DNA from: Lasiosphaeris hirsuta
Lineage: Eukaryota > Ascomycota > Sordariomycetes > Sordariales > Lasiosphaeriaceae
Assembly (NCBI GenBank): GCA_030549175.1
Contig: JAUKUA010000001.1
Location: forward strand, 124,001-188,000
Direction of reading: 5' to 3'
DNA length: 64,000 bases
Both the position numbers and the translations under genes were made by a program. Shown here one piece after another: positions 44,925 to 56,351 of this stretch (the first letter of the stretch is position 1; the number at the start of each line of letters is the position of its first letter). The notes beneath the pieces are model-generated. The model had not been told where the DNA came from, ran no database searches, and saw nothing but the letters and a program-made list of their open reading frames with translations.

Positions 44925-46902
44925 TACACGTCATGACTTTTTCCGTTCCCGCTTTTTTTCCTTTTCGACCATGTCTTATGCCTCCCTCTGAGAGGGATGA
45001 CACCGAGATGACCAGACCGAGTACCTCAACCTGACGTCGATCAACCCTTTGGCAAAGCAGCAAAACAAAACAAGAAACGGAGCCGAGCTGCGCGGCGGGA
45101 TCAGCACATGCTTCCGAGTGTTTGTGTCGTAGCAAGCCGACGTTGCACACGAAACACCAACTCGCAAACAGTCAGCCAGCCAGCAAAATGTTTGCCCAAT
45201 CCCTCTGATCCTACGCCGCAACCCAATCCACACATCTACTCGCCAGGGGGGATACCATCATCTGGTATGGTAAACCGCATCCTCCCGCACGGCGAAGCAG
45301 CCGCGTACACACACAACTAATTATCAACACCCAACGCGCAACCCGCCAAACGCATGGCCATGTTACACACTGCACGCCCGTCATCCGCCATGATATATAC
45401 GGGGCGAAGAACCCAGGGAAATTTGGAGGCTGACACAGCCCCCCTCGACCCCAGCCGACCCCAGACCCCAGACCTCCCCTTCCATACACCTCTCTCACCC
45501 CCCGCCCCAGTACACCGAACCAAGCTTCAAACCACTCAGCCAAAAAGAATAAGTTCACCAAATCCCAAACTTATCCTCTCAAGAATCCCAAAAAGCAGAA
45601 GGGGGAGGAAAAAAAAAGAGACTACAAGCCGTGGTGGTAGCGGCGCTTGGCACCCCCCCTTCCATGAACCCCAACAGTCCGTTTCACAACCGACTAGGAT
45701 GGGATGAGGAGGGGAAATGGGCGCAAGGTGTGGCACACCGTACCACACACACACATGATCCCGGGGGCCGCTCATCAGCGGTCGAAACAAATATGCAAGG
45801 TACGCGTTTTGAAGACCAAAAACCCGGTTCGCGAGTAGGCAGACACAGCCCAACTGGACATTGAACAAAAAATGCCTACTCGTCCTGGCCGTGCGGAGAA
45901 GGCCGGCCGCAAAGAATCCCTTTTTGAGGCCTGTCGCGAGGCCTCTTATCCCTCCTACCTTGCATCAGGGCAGTACTCCGTAAGGCTCATACACCAAGAC
46001 TATGCTCCGCAAGTAGCAATTGTCTAGCCCGTCACTGGAGGGGAACCAAGCAGGAGCGGGAACCAAAAAGGAGACAAATGTGTGATTAAAAAGATCGGCA
46101 GATATATGTCCGATATGGAATTGCATAACTAGGGTATCTGTTTGAGAGAAGAAAAACTGAAGGGTGGGGGATTCAGTGTCCCTGATCTGGTAGCCGTGGA
46201 TTGCTAGACATGGTACAGTGCTCGACGACGCGGTGGGAAGAGATGTCAAAGTCCAAGCGCCCTCTGAATATGGTCAAACTCTATCCCCAATTATCCAGAA
46301 ACACAAATATTTCCCCGGTTGTAACTACAAGTCTTCCGTCTCTACGGCTTCCCAAGCTAGATCCGAGCCAGGCCCGGAACCTATGGTAAAAAAAAGTCCC
46401 GGGCCGGCCGGTCCTGGTTGCTTGGGTTGTCCCGAGCTTCGCAATGTCCAGCCAGACTCCCTGACTAAAATACAACATCGCACATTGACTTCCCTGCTCC
46501 CGTTTCAAGCAGATATAAAAGCTTGGCCAGGCGAGGTGAAGCAATCGTGAATCTTCAATCCCTGTTCTTTCGAAGTAACGTCGCCAAAAGGAGTGATGCG
46601 ATCGTCCGCATCATTGGTGCTGTGGCGCCCCCAGAAAGATAGACCGCACTTGTATCGGGGTTCCATGGTACTATGTAAAAACGAGTAAAGGAGAGGACAG
46701 CGCAGGACATGGCGACTTCCCACTGGCCACAACCAATTTGTGGCCAGACATGTCACCATTCCCACACCAAAAGCACGCCAGGTAGGTTCGTCGCCGGATC
46801 GAGCCACCAGTGACAAGATTGTCAAGATCCCCCAAACGCCGAGTATGCTAATGTAAGAGTAAAATACAGGCGGGTCGTTTGTCATCATCAGATGGGGGCT
46901 GA
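44925..46902. other. Intergenic region after tRNA-Thr, ~2 kb
   Basis: No gene is supported. Short C-rich runs and A-runs (e.g. around 45600-45625) occur. The 46.0-46.9 kb part is probably the 3' UTR and downstream region of the WSC gene on the minus strand. Confidence 0.4.
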
Positions 46903-47894
46903 TCACGCATTGGTAACCTAGAACTCAGTTAGCACACGTGTCAGTGGGGGCATGGAGCGAGTCACCTACGCGAAGGATCTTCCGGGAGTAGTCTTGGTTG
47001 TCAGCAATGCTGCCGTCGCTCATTCTTCTTTGAGCCATGACGGGATCAAGGCGCGCGTCCAGAATTGACATGCCACCACTGCTGCTGGGCGGCTTTCCGC
47101 TGAACGAGTTGACGGCGGCGTTGCGGCGGTGCTCTTCCTCGATCTCCTTGTTCCTCTTGCGGCGGAGGAAGAAGAACATGCCGGCGATGGCGGCTGCGAC
47201 TACGACAACCGATACGACAACACCTGCTGCGATGGCGCCAACATTGGTGGTGCTGGGCTTTGGCTCATCGCTCGGCGCGATTGTCTGGGTGATGACTGCC
47301 GTGCTTCCTGTGAGTGTCACGACAGCTGTGGGCGCTTTTGTTGTGGATGCGGTTTCGCCGTTCTCCGGGTGGTCCTGCTCTGGCTCTCCGGACGTGTCAA
47401 CTGACAGCGACAAGCCCGTGTTGTAGACGGTCCAGAATTTTACTCCGCCACCTACGCATCATGTCAGTACGGACGAGAGGGGGGAGGCGCCCAGTGCCCG
47501 CAAACAACTCACATGCTTGAAGGTTATAACCAGTGCATCCAATGTTGCACTTGGAATCGTTGGCTATCTTGTCCTTAGGGGGGTATTTCTTTCCACAATA
47601 GCACTGATTTCCTCCGCTAGTGGCCGACACCGGATAACCGAGGGCGAAGCAGATATCTTGCGCACAAGAGCCCTTGGTGTTGAATTGGAGTGTCGAGTTG
47701 AACACCAGGTCCCCGGGACTGCTGAAGCAGCCTTGGACTGTGATGACGTTCAGCGTCGGCTGTGCCGATGGCTCTTGGACTCCGATTGCTGTCGGGGTTG
47801 CCTCCTTTGCCGAGGAGACGGAGGTGGACGCTCTTTTCTCGAGAGCATTGACGGTGGCGAAGAGCACCGCGGCGAGGAAGGTTATTGACTTCAT
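46903..47894 (-). CDS. WSC-domain cell-wall stress sensor-like membrane protein, 292 aa
   Basis: Exons 47894-47513, 47451-46970 and 46917-46903. Introns of 61 and 52 nt have GTGAGT/TAG and GTAGGT/TAG ends, the second with a GCTAAC branch site. The last exon is only 15 nt and adds Val-Thr-Asn-Ala and the stop. The protein has a signal peptide (about residues 1-18, MKSITFLAAVLFATVNA) and a cysteine-rich WSC domain (about 52-140: QGCFSSPGDL, CAQDICFALG, NQCYCGKKYPP, CNIGCTGYNLQAC). A short Ser/Thr/Pro-rich stretch, one transmembrane helix (about 192-217) and a basic-start cytosolic tail (RRKRNKEIEEE) ending SRKILRVTNA follow. WSC sensors sit in the plasma membrane, feel wall stretch through the mannosylated outer part, and signal via Rom2-Rho1-Pkc1 to the cell-wall integrity MAPK pathway. 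The Ser/Thr stalk (about 50 residues) is short compared with classical Wsc1, so a paralogue role is possible. Confidence 0.88.
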
Positions 47895-50125
47895 GATGGG
47901 TGTGATCGATTGTTATTTTTGGTCGTCGGGAATTCAGTTTGCGTTCGGTCGAACAGGGGCGGGTTCAGATTCTCGACAAGAGCTGGTGGGATGTTGTTTG
48001 GCGACCAGAGACTCGCAAGACCTACCAAATGGGCCTTCGCGGTCTAGGACAAAAAAAGAAAAGGGATGACCCCAAGAACTGGAATTGAAGTTGTAATGAA
48101 CGAGAGTGGTGGAGGTCGGTTAGTCGGATTTCTGCTCGGTGCGTCTCCCTAGCGGTATTTTCTTCTGGCGGACGGGTCACGGTCGGGGGGACATTGCCCT
48201 TCGCAGCGCGCTGGAAGGCAGGGAGCGAGGTGAAACAACGATCTGGACGATATCGAGATGGTCGAGATGTCCTGGGTTGCGGAGGGACGGGTGGAGCGAC
48301 AGACGACGAGCACAACAACACCACGACAGGAAACGAGTGACTGGGTGGAGGGAGCGCTGGTGGTTTTGTTGCAGTTGCAGTTGCAGGTGCAGAAACGAAG
48401 CGAAAGAGGGACTTGGAAGAGACGAGACGGCCACAGGCAGTTGACCGTGCTGACTGGACTGTGGGCACGACTTGGCAGCAAAACGGGGGAAGGAACCCAC
48501 ACAATCTCCCTGCCCCAGGGGAAGCGAGTGGGAAATTACAACAGGACCTCGGGATGGATGTGGACAAATGTGGATGGATGCAGTAAGGTATGGTACCTGC
48601 TGCCACCCCTGCGCGGCCAAAACCACTCCTTTTGCCGCACACCACAAGCACCAACGCAGCACCCCTCGTTGCCCTCCCGACTTGGGCTTAGCCGGGCGGG
48701 TCTCTGACCCCTCTTCGAGCCAATTGAGCGCTGTGCCTACAAAAAAACGGCGGATTCGCGGCCACCTATTGGCTAGGGAGATCGCGCCCAAGGGGTGGGG
48801 AGAGATGGAGCCTGGACAAGCAGTCAGGCACAAGATCAGGGGTCCCCCATCCATCTGCAGATCGTTGGAGATCGACAGTGGTTGGCATAATAATGCAAGG
48901 TGGTGTGCGTTAGCAGGGCGGCACTGTCAGCGCCAGAACACTACCAGCTGTTATCGCCAGCCATCCAGACCCTACAACAAAACATTGGCTTATCTCGCAC
49001 GTTTTCTGCACAATTTATCCGCCCATTGACCTGTGATGCCGGGTGACTGACGACGACAGTGACCTTGCTGACACGAGAAAACCGACTCCACCGGACCCTT
49101 GGAACTGTTTGTTGGTTAGGCGTCGGATAAGACCGACACCGATTCGGAGTTGTCGGCCGAGTGCGCAATGGCAGCAATGAATCAAGGCGGTGGGAAGAGA
49201 TCAGGAACAGAGGTAGGTCCTTTCTGGCGGCCAAAGAGAGGCAATAAAACGCAATTGCAATGGTGCGAATGACCAGGCTGGCCGGGATGTCGAATTGAAA
49301 CGGGAAACACGGGGGACCTGTGGCCGCCCTGCCCCTCGCCAACCCACCGCCAAGTAATTTCCCAGGTCCCCTTCCTGCCAGCTTCTGGGAACGCGTCGAG
49401 GACAATGGACAATTGAGCGATGGGCTGGATTGTTTGACTGCCGCTGTGCGTGGTCTCCTGATGGCCAGCCGGCCGTGATATTTTCGGCGGCACTTTGCAG
49501 AGCAGCACAAGCGCCCCACTCGATACGCAGCAAAACGCAACAACAAAATGCAACTCGGATTCGTGGTCTTCGTATCCAGCCTCGACACGCCATGGATGCA
49601 GTGCGGGTGGCTGCATGACGCCTGGAGAGAAAAGAAAGCGCCAGACGCCATCCGGCTAACGGCGGAATGTCGGTCGCAGGCAATCCATCTTTGTGCGAGA
49701 GAATGAGAATGAACATCAACAGAGTGGTGTTCTCGATGGGCTGCCACAGATTATATTGACCCCAAACATGTCAGCCAACCACAGCCGAATTGATGCATCG
49801 CTTCAACCAGTAGCGACAGCAGCGACACTATTCTTGAACCCCCCCAGCAGCACCACCGAGGCGCGCGTCAATCCCGCGCTGACCTCCATCCCCGATGTGA
49901 CTGCAACACACTGCGACGCGGCACTTGTCAACACACACACACCCGTCGCCATTTGATCGACCTTGATGATCTTCCGTTTATATCTCCATCTCCGAGAAGC
50001 CGTGCAGTGGTCTACTCTATCGATTTCTTTCTCTTCGCTTTCGTTTCGCCATGGCACTTCCGCAGGCCCGACTCCCCCGCAAGTCCCGGTGCTTCCGCGC
50101 TCGCCTATTTGTAGAGTGCTGTGGA

Positions 50126-50409
50126 GCCCGTCTCGGAACGAAACCCGTTCATGCCGGTCGCCCGAGCCCCCGAATGGCGTCCGCCTCCCGCCGATGCTTG
50201 GCTTCCAGAATGTCTTGGCTGCCTTCAATCACTTCCTTCCAGTCTTTGACAACTCAACACCCAGCGATGCCTTGGCCTAGAGAATCCCAATGCCGTCATG
50301 GACGCTATTGACTTCATGTCTCATGAAATGACCGCTGCTGTTTATGATGCTTCTTTGCAGAGATTTAACCGCCCCCTTGATTCTTCATTACCCCGTCCCA
50401 CGGTCTAGT
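50126..50409 (+). pseudogene. Weak coding-like remnant, unknown
   Basis: Frame 1 reads LPPMLGFQNVLAAFNHFLPV then VFDNSTPSDALA, reaching a stop at 50278-50280. Frame 3 takes over at the same place with LGLENPNAVMDAIDFMSHEM and TAAVYDASLQRFNRPLD before stopping at 50407-50409. The two halves look like one helical protein with a one-base shift. No start, splice sites or family were recognised. This may be chance. Confidence 0.2.
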
Positions 50410-50976
50410 CACGGACTCGTCATCTTGGATAAAGCGAGTGCAACCCCCTTAATCAAGCTGCCATGTTCGCCACCATCTGTCTCAGTACCTCGATACCATC
50501 CCAATTCTCTCTCCATCGCGCTCATTTCAGCTATTTGGGCATGTCTTTGACAGGTTTTTTCTTCTTCGCCTGTGACCTCCTGGACTCGAGGCAACCAGAT
50601 CAATCATTGCCCCGCTCCCGCGACAGCAAGACACAAGGTGACAGGTAAAGGGAGACGGTCGCACCGTCCGTGGTGATACTCTTCAAGTTCAAGACAAGGG
50701 GCATGTCCGGTTGCCGAGGCCCCGTTTTGGGTTGATGAAGGCTGGTCGGGGAAACATTTGGTGGTAGGTAAACTCAGCAGTCTGCCTTGTTGCAAACACA
50801 AGCGCTTAGTGGACCGATAAGTCGAGCGCAGGTATTCAATACATGTAGCGATGTCTGGTATTTGGCCCATGCAACATATCACCGTGCTCTCCTCAGGACG
50901 TTTGTCGGCATATCGTCGGTAGAGGCAAGTTTCACCTTGACCTTTTGTCGTGCAGACAGCAACCCTTCTGTATGTA

Positions 50977-51277
50977 CAATTCAACCGTGGCTTGTCTGTC
51001 AGCGCGTAACCATCTCTTGAGAGCGCTCTTCCTCCAAGGCCCAAAGGAGATGTTGCAGCTCTGCAAAGGCCTTGCAGCATCAAAACGGCGTTTCTAGTAT
51101 TTCGAAAGGCATACATAGCATAAGGCAGTTCGTAGCTCACAAGACCTTTCCACCACCAAAAGGGGCGTTTATGGCCTTTGAAAGGCGTTTCCCACGTCCA
51201 TGACATCGAGGCATCCTTTCTCATACCTTATTACAATTGTAACGTCTCACGCTAACAAACAAACAATCCTATAGCCT
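50977..51277. mobile_element. Diverged copy of the 17.3-kb MITE
   Basis: The left end after TA (50975-50976) reads CAATTCAACCGTGGCTTG, then TCAGCGCGTAAC, matching the other copy's CAATCCAGCCCTGGTTTG and TTAGCGCGGGAC with mostly transition differences. The right end GTCTCACGCTAACAAACAAA matches the inverted repeat of the first copy, again next to TA (51278-51279). The interior shares AAGGCCTT-type palindromic motifs. There is no ORF. The boundaries are inferred from alignment by eye to the 17272-17533 element. Confidence 0.55.
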
Positions 51278-51396
51278 TACTTATCTGTACGTTTTAGGAA
51301 GAAAAAAAAAAACAGATAGTATTCCCGGCGGCCTAGTAGTGAAATATAGAGCAATGATATCAGAAACCTTTCAACCGTCACGGCACCCCTCAGACC

Positions 51397-54300
51397 TTAC
51401 TCCAGCCCGAGATAGCTCACGACTCCCTGATTCTCCTCCGCCATGATACACTCAAAGCGGTGCTTGGTCGGCCAGTCGTCCTTCTGGCACTCGACGGAGC
51501 AGTACCTCGCCTTGAGGCAGCGCATGCACTTCTTGAGCTGGCCGCCGCCGGGCTTATTCGCGCGTGTGCGGCCACAGCTCCAACACGCCTCGCCCGCCAG
51601 CCCAGCCAGACTGTTCGCCCCGCGCTTCCCGCCGCCAGGCCGACCGGAGGGCCGCCTCCCCGGGCCGCGCTGCCAAAAGGCGTCATTCTTGGACGCGATA
51701 ATGCCCGGCAGCGCGGGGTCTACGACCTCCTCGACGAAGGGACACGCGTACGCCAGGCCGATAGCGGCGCGGGTGCAGAACTTGCTGGCCGTGTCCCACT
51801 CGGGCACGGCGACGTAGCCGTCGGGCATGCGGCCGCGGCCACACGAGCACAGCACGCGGCCGCCGTCCTCGAGGCTCAGCGGCACGGCGGCACCCGGCCG
51901 GGCGTACTCGCACGCGCTGGTGTGCTCCCACGTGCGGCAGCGCTCGACGTAGGCGGGCAGCAGCTGCTTCCACAGCCGCAGCTCGTCGTCGTCCACCGTC
52001 AGGGTGCAGCACTCGAGCGTGCGCAGCAGCAGGAGGAAGTCCTTCAGCTCGCCGGCCTCGCCGCCCTCCAGCATCTCCCGCGAGAACGGCAGCACCGCCG
52101 TGTCCAGCACGACCCCCGCCGCCGTGGCGTCCAGCCTGATGGCGCTGACGAAGACCAGCATGTGAATCCCGCCCGCCTTCGGCTTCGACAGCGCGAAGAG
52201 CCCCGTCTGCCCGCCCTGCAGCCCCGACGAGAGCATGCACATGGTGAACAGCGACTCCTTGAAGTTGACGCGGGGCAAGGGGCTCAGCGGACTGTCGTCG
52301 CTCGTCGGGGCCGGCCCGGCGAAGGTGGCGTTGCGCAGCGAGCGCTCGCGGTTTGATAGGGTGCAGGACGCGAGCATGGTGAAGAACAGAAGGTCGTCTT
52401 TGTTATCGACATCGAGGATGGGCAGCGTGTCGAGGCTGAGGTGCGGGATGTTGAGCGTTATTGGGAGACCGGATTCGCTGCGGATGGTTGGGAAGACATA
52501 GCTGTCGAGACACCGGTTGGTGCTTGCCTCCGCAAAGGGCGCGATGAGCTCGATGTAGCCCGATTTGCGGGCGATTCGGGTTTTGGTCAAGTCTTTGAGG
52601 ATGGGGATTGGGAAGTGGACAGGGAGGACGAGGGCGCTGTTGCCAAAGACGATGTTGATTGTGAAGGGGCTAGCCTCGTGTAGAGTGATGGGAACTTTGT
52701 CGTTGAGAAGTTGCTTCCCCTTATCCGAGGTGATGTCGATGTGTCCCGTGAGTGAGAGAAAGTGCAATGTCCTCTCATCGAAATTCGCCGCGAAATATGC
52801 TTGGGGAGAAGGCGTGCTGACAGCAAGCTCCTCAACACCAGTCGGAGGCAGCGTGCCGCCGACGATGAAGTAGCTTGTCTGGCCGGGCGGGTGCTTCGAG
52901 ATGAAGACGTGTTCTTCATCCAAGAGAGGAGTATCATAGATAGACAGGATTGGCATTGCCGAATTTACTGCGGTCCTGAACTCGCGAATATTCTTCGCCG
53001 CGTGCTGAAGAGTAACGGCGACCAGCGTATTCGGGATGTCGGTTCGAAGGGCCCACGAAGAAGCGTAAAAGGATACCACCAGAGGCGAATTGCCATTCCA
53101 ACTATTCTTGTCCTCGTCCACTAGCACCGTAAAACCATCGTCGTCTCTTGAGCCCCGCGTACTGACGGTTCCAAATGCAACTTGGACATCCGAGTACATG
53201 CTGTGCCAGGCGTGCTTATTCGTGCCGCCAGACCGCAGGTTTCCATCCAGAGCAAAACCTCCGAGCCCCATGTCTCTTTTCAAAGCAATTCCATAAATCG
53301 GCTTCCACCGAGAAGGCGGAATGACCAAGGTGACTGCGACTGCCGTGGGAAGCGATTTCCACTTGCAGAATGGGGCATTGGAATCGCCCGCTGTGCTGTC
53401 CGTACTGGGGACTGGCTCCTCTGTGCGAAGCCCCGACTCGATCATTTCGAACTCGAAGGATGGCATGTGAGCAAAGGTTAAAAGTCTGCTTTGGTCCGTC
53501 GAGAGCTTCCCGAAGAGGCAGCGACCGACTTCTTCTGCATCTGTCCGTACGCTCTTGCAGATGATCTTGACCAATGCAACCAAAGTGCCTCGGTGGTACT
53601 TTGTATGTGCATTCGGAAACGGCAGATCAGAGCCGCTTTCCATGTCGTCCGCCATCTTTAGCATGTTCTCGTGCTCGAACATGTTCAGGTATGCCCTGTA
53701 TGCGAGGTTGGCAAGATCCTCGGGCTTGACCAATAGCTTGCCGGGCGGTGGGTTGCTGCCAGCAACGCATTTGTCGTGTTTCCAGGCAACCTGGGAGTGG
53801 GTTTCCTTCCCCGTTTGGCTACCCCCGTCAAGCGTGACCGCCACGAAATCATCGCTGTATGACTCGATCGTGTTGTTGGTCCAGTACTCAATAGGTGCTA
53901 GCCCGAGGAGAAGAGAAAGTGCCTTGGTGTAGCCGCAGAGAATATCGTCAAACGCTTCGCTCCTGCTGTTCAGGCCCGGCGGGACAAGCTTGGTGTACAG
54001 GGAAGACGACGGCTTGTTTTTCAGCAATGGTCCCGCGGAAATCAACACACCGAGTGCGCCGTGGCGGTCGGAGAAGTTTGATGTGTCGATGACATCGAAC
54101 TTTCTCGGGGTTTCTCCCTGCTTCCCATATTCAGACCCTGCCAGCTCCAATGCTTGAAAGCCATGTTCGTGGCGGTACCAGTGAGCGTTCGTCTCGCCGG
54201 TATCGATATTGTATTGGAGCGTATGGCAGAAGGAGAAGCAGTGCGCTGAAACATAGCGGACCGTGACTCTAGCCGCAGCACGGCGGAACGCATCCGTCCA

Positions 54301-55247
54301 TAACCTGAACTGCAGCTGCGCTGCATCAAAGATGGCCGGTTCCCCGCTGGCCTGGCCCGTCAAGCGCAGCGGTGAGAGCTGGGTGAGCGTGGCGTGGGCG
54401 GCTGCCAAGTGGAAGCCCAGCAGAGGATCTGATGGGAAGGCCAGAGGAATTGCATCAGACATGGCAACCGAAAACATGGGGTTAGGCAACACGGCTGTGC
54501 CGGGGGGGTGATGATTCGAAAAGCCAGTGTCCCAGTAACGCTCAGTGGACGCGATCATGTCGCCAGTCATCTGGAAAGAGAGAGGAGCGCTGCTTCGGGT
54601 ACCGGTATGCGCTAGCCCCTGGGTTCCCCAGACCCTGTCCTTGAACGCTTGTGACTTCCCCCTCGCGGATTCAAACCGGTTCTTGTATTCTGTGCTATCC
54701 TTGGCGTCGACAGCGGCAACGTGCTGGGACCAGACACTTCGGACGGCCGAGAGCGTCCCGGCATCACCAAAACGAAGCGTGGAGCCATAGCTGCTGGCAT
54801 GCCACTGACCCAGATCCTCGGAGACAGCAACGAGCTTTTTCGCCTGGGCCTCGAGAAGCTTCATGTCGGATTCGTCCAAGTACATATGGAAAAAGATATT
54901 CCACATCTTCTCCGACGACCCAGCTTCCCTGCCGTCCAGTATGAGTGCCAACAGAAGAGCATTGCGCGCTACGCCGTGTTAGCCTCAAGATAATCAAACA
55001 AGTACACACAGAAAGACCCCCTACCGATGACGTTCTCATCGGCATTGCACGCCGTGACATCCAGCTTCCGGTCCGGGAAGTCTTGCTCAGCATGGCACGT
55101 ATAGAGAATGTGGCGCACATCTTCACATTCAAAAAGCAGGACATCGGCGTCGACGCCCTGGGGAAGGTCCCGTGTTAGACTGATGGCAGGCGTGTTGCCA
55201 AAGGGGCGAAAGGGCCTGATGGCAGCCTGAAGCGTCGGTGTGAGCAT
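51397..55247 (-). CDS. DUF4470 + MYND-type zinc finger protein, 1264 aa
   Basis: Exons 55247-55025 and 54968-51397. The 56-nt intron has donor GTAGGG and acceptor TAG, and the join reads DENVIARNALLLALILDG, a well-conserved segment of the family. The N-terminus (about residues 10-110: GNTPAISLTRDLPQGVDADV, LLFECEDVRHILYTC) is the DUF4470 domain that many fungal MYND proteins carry. A very long middle region of no recognised domain follows. At the C-terminus (about 1200-1250) is a MYND finger, CWSCGRTRANKPGG, then KKCMRCLKARYCSVECQKDDW and HRFEC, with the complete C6HC metal-ligand set. MYND fingers bind proline-rich peptides in partner proteins. They often occur in transcriptional co-regulators, but the function of this fungal class is unknown. 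Start ATG at 55247 is the only in-frame ATG before the DUF4470 core. Confidence 0.85.
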
Positions 55248-56351
55248 TGTGCCGCACCATCAAGATGTCGAATTGCGCGTGCAAATGAATGGATAGGAAT
55301 CTCGTAGTTAACCTCGGAAAAGTTTTTTTGCTGCCGGGTTTGATGTCGCCGAGAAAACGATGAAAACACGGTGAAGATAACCAAAGGCAAATGTTGACGG
55401 GAGGGTGGAGTGCTTCTAGGTGGCAGCGCGAAAAAGTCCCCGCACGAGTAATGCCTGAACAGCAGGCACCAACCCCACTGGTCGATGGACGTCATCAACT
55501 GGAAGGCATCCAACAGTATTCTTCAGGGACATGATCAAGTCACAATCACTCAGTTAGGTCCCAAACAAGACAGCACAGCATGCAACACACCAAAACAATC
55601 CATTGAAACATCTCCGTCCCCAACTACAAAAGCTGTCTGAATCAGAGGCAGAGAGGCAAGTCGCAAAAAGCCATCAATCAATCTCCTTTTCCCACACCTC
55701 TTGGTGGGTTCATATATATCCATGCACTCCATCCCAACTCCTCCCTTCTCCAAACACCACCATGGATACAAAACATCGACCCCACAAGAAGACCAATCCT
55801 ATTCTACACTTGCCTGCCCTGCCCAAAACCCCCCCCCCCAAAATCCAAAGCTAGCAATGGCAACGACACACAAGATTAGTACATGACGATGCCCCGATGG
55901 GCAGTTTGGAGTTGACTTGGCAGAGAAAAACGTTCATAATCTTCGTGAGTACCGTTATCCCAAGAATTAAGGCTCCCTTCCCATCCGAGTACCGTTCACC
56001 CTCGGTGCCGCTACTGGCGGCCCTTGTTGATCATCGAGGATACTACGTCTGGTTGGTAGGCTGATTGTGTGCTTGGTGGGAAAGAAATCAAAACGTGACG
56101 ATGCACGTAGAAAGAGAAGGGGGGGGGGGGGGGAGAGGAACACAACTTCCATCATTATTGCCCGGCCCAGAAAGAGAAGGGGAATGAGGGGGTTGGGGGG
56201 GCGGGGGCGACGTCGACGTGACCCGGCGTCCCCCGCAAAGAATAGCAAAGCATCCCGAAAGCCACCCCATCCCATCCCATCCAATCTATATCGCCACCCC
56301 ATCAACACAGCCGGCCCCCCGCTATCAAAACACACCACCCACAGAAGCGAA
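55248..56351. other. Region between MYND-protein start and Ace2-like stop
   Basis: 1.1 kb. The first part is promoter of the MYND gene, the last part 3' UTR of the Ace2-like gene (both minus strand). It contains poly-C at about 55830-55840 and a 15-G run at 56119-56133 but no gene. Confidence 0.45.
56119..56133. repeat. Poly-G tract (15 G)
   Basis: An uninterrupted run of 15 G, probably in the 3' UTR of the Ace2-like gene, where it would be C-rich in the transcript. Confidence 0.8.

Larger units (their letters stand above)
47895..51396. other. Intergenic region between divergent WSC and MYND-protein 3' side, 3.5 kb
   Basis: The part next to the WSC start (47895-48700) is pyrimidine-rich on the gene's strand and is its promoter and leader. 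48.8-50.0 kb has no recognised feature. A weak coding-like remnant (50126-50409) and a diverged MITE (50977-51277) are listed separately. Long antisense frames at 48.2-49.7 kb look like chance frames in GC-rich DNA. Confidence 0.4.

Noticed and set aside
48177..49747. Two long minus-strand frames (225 and 268 codons)
   Set aside because: Composition is random-like, no splice pattern, and the first overlaps the pyrimidine-rich promoter of the WSC gene.
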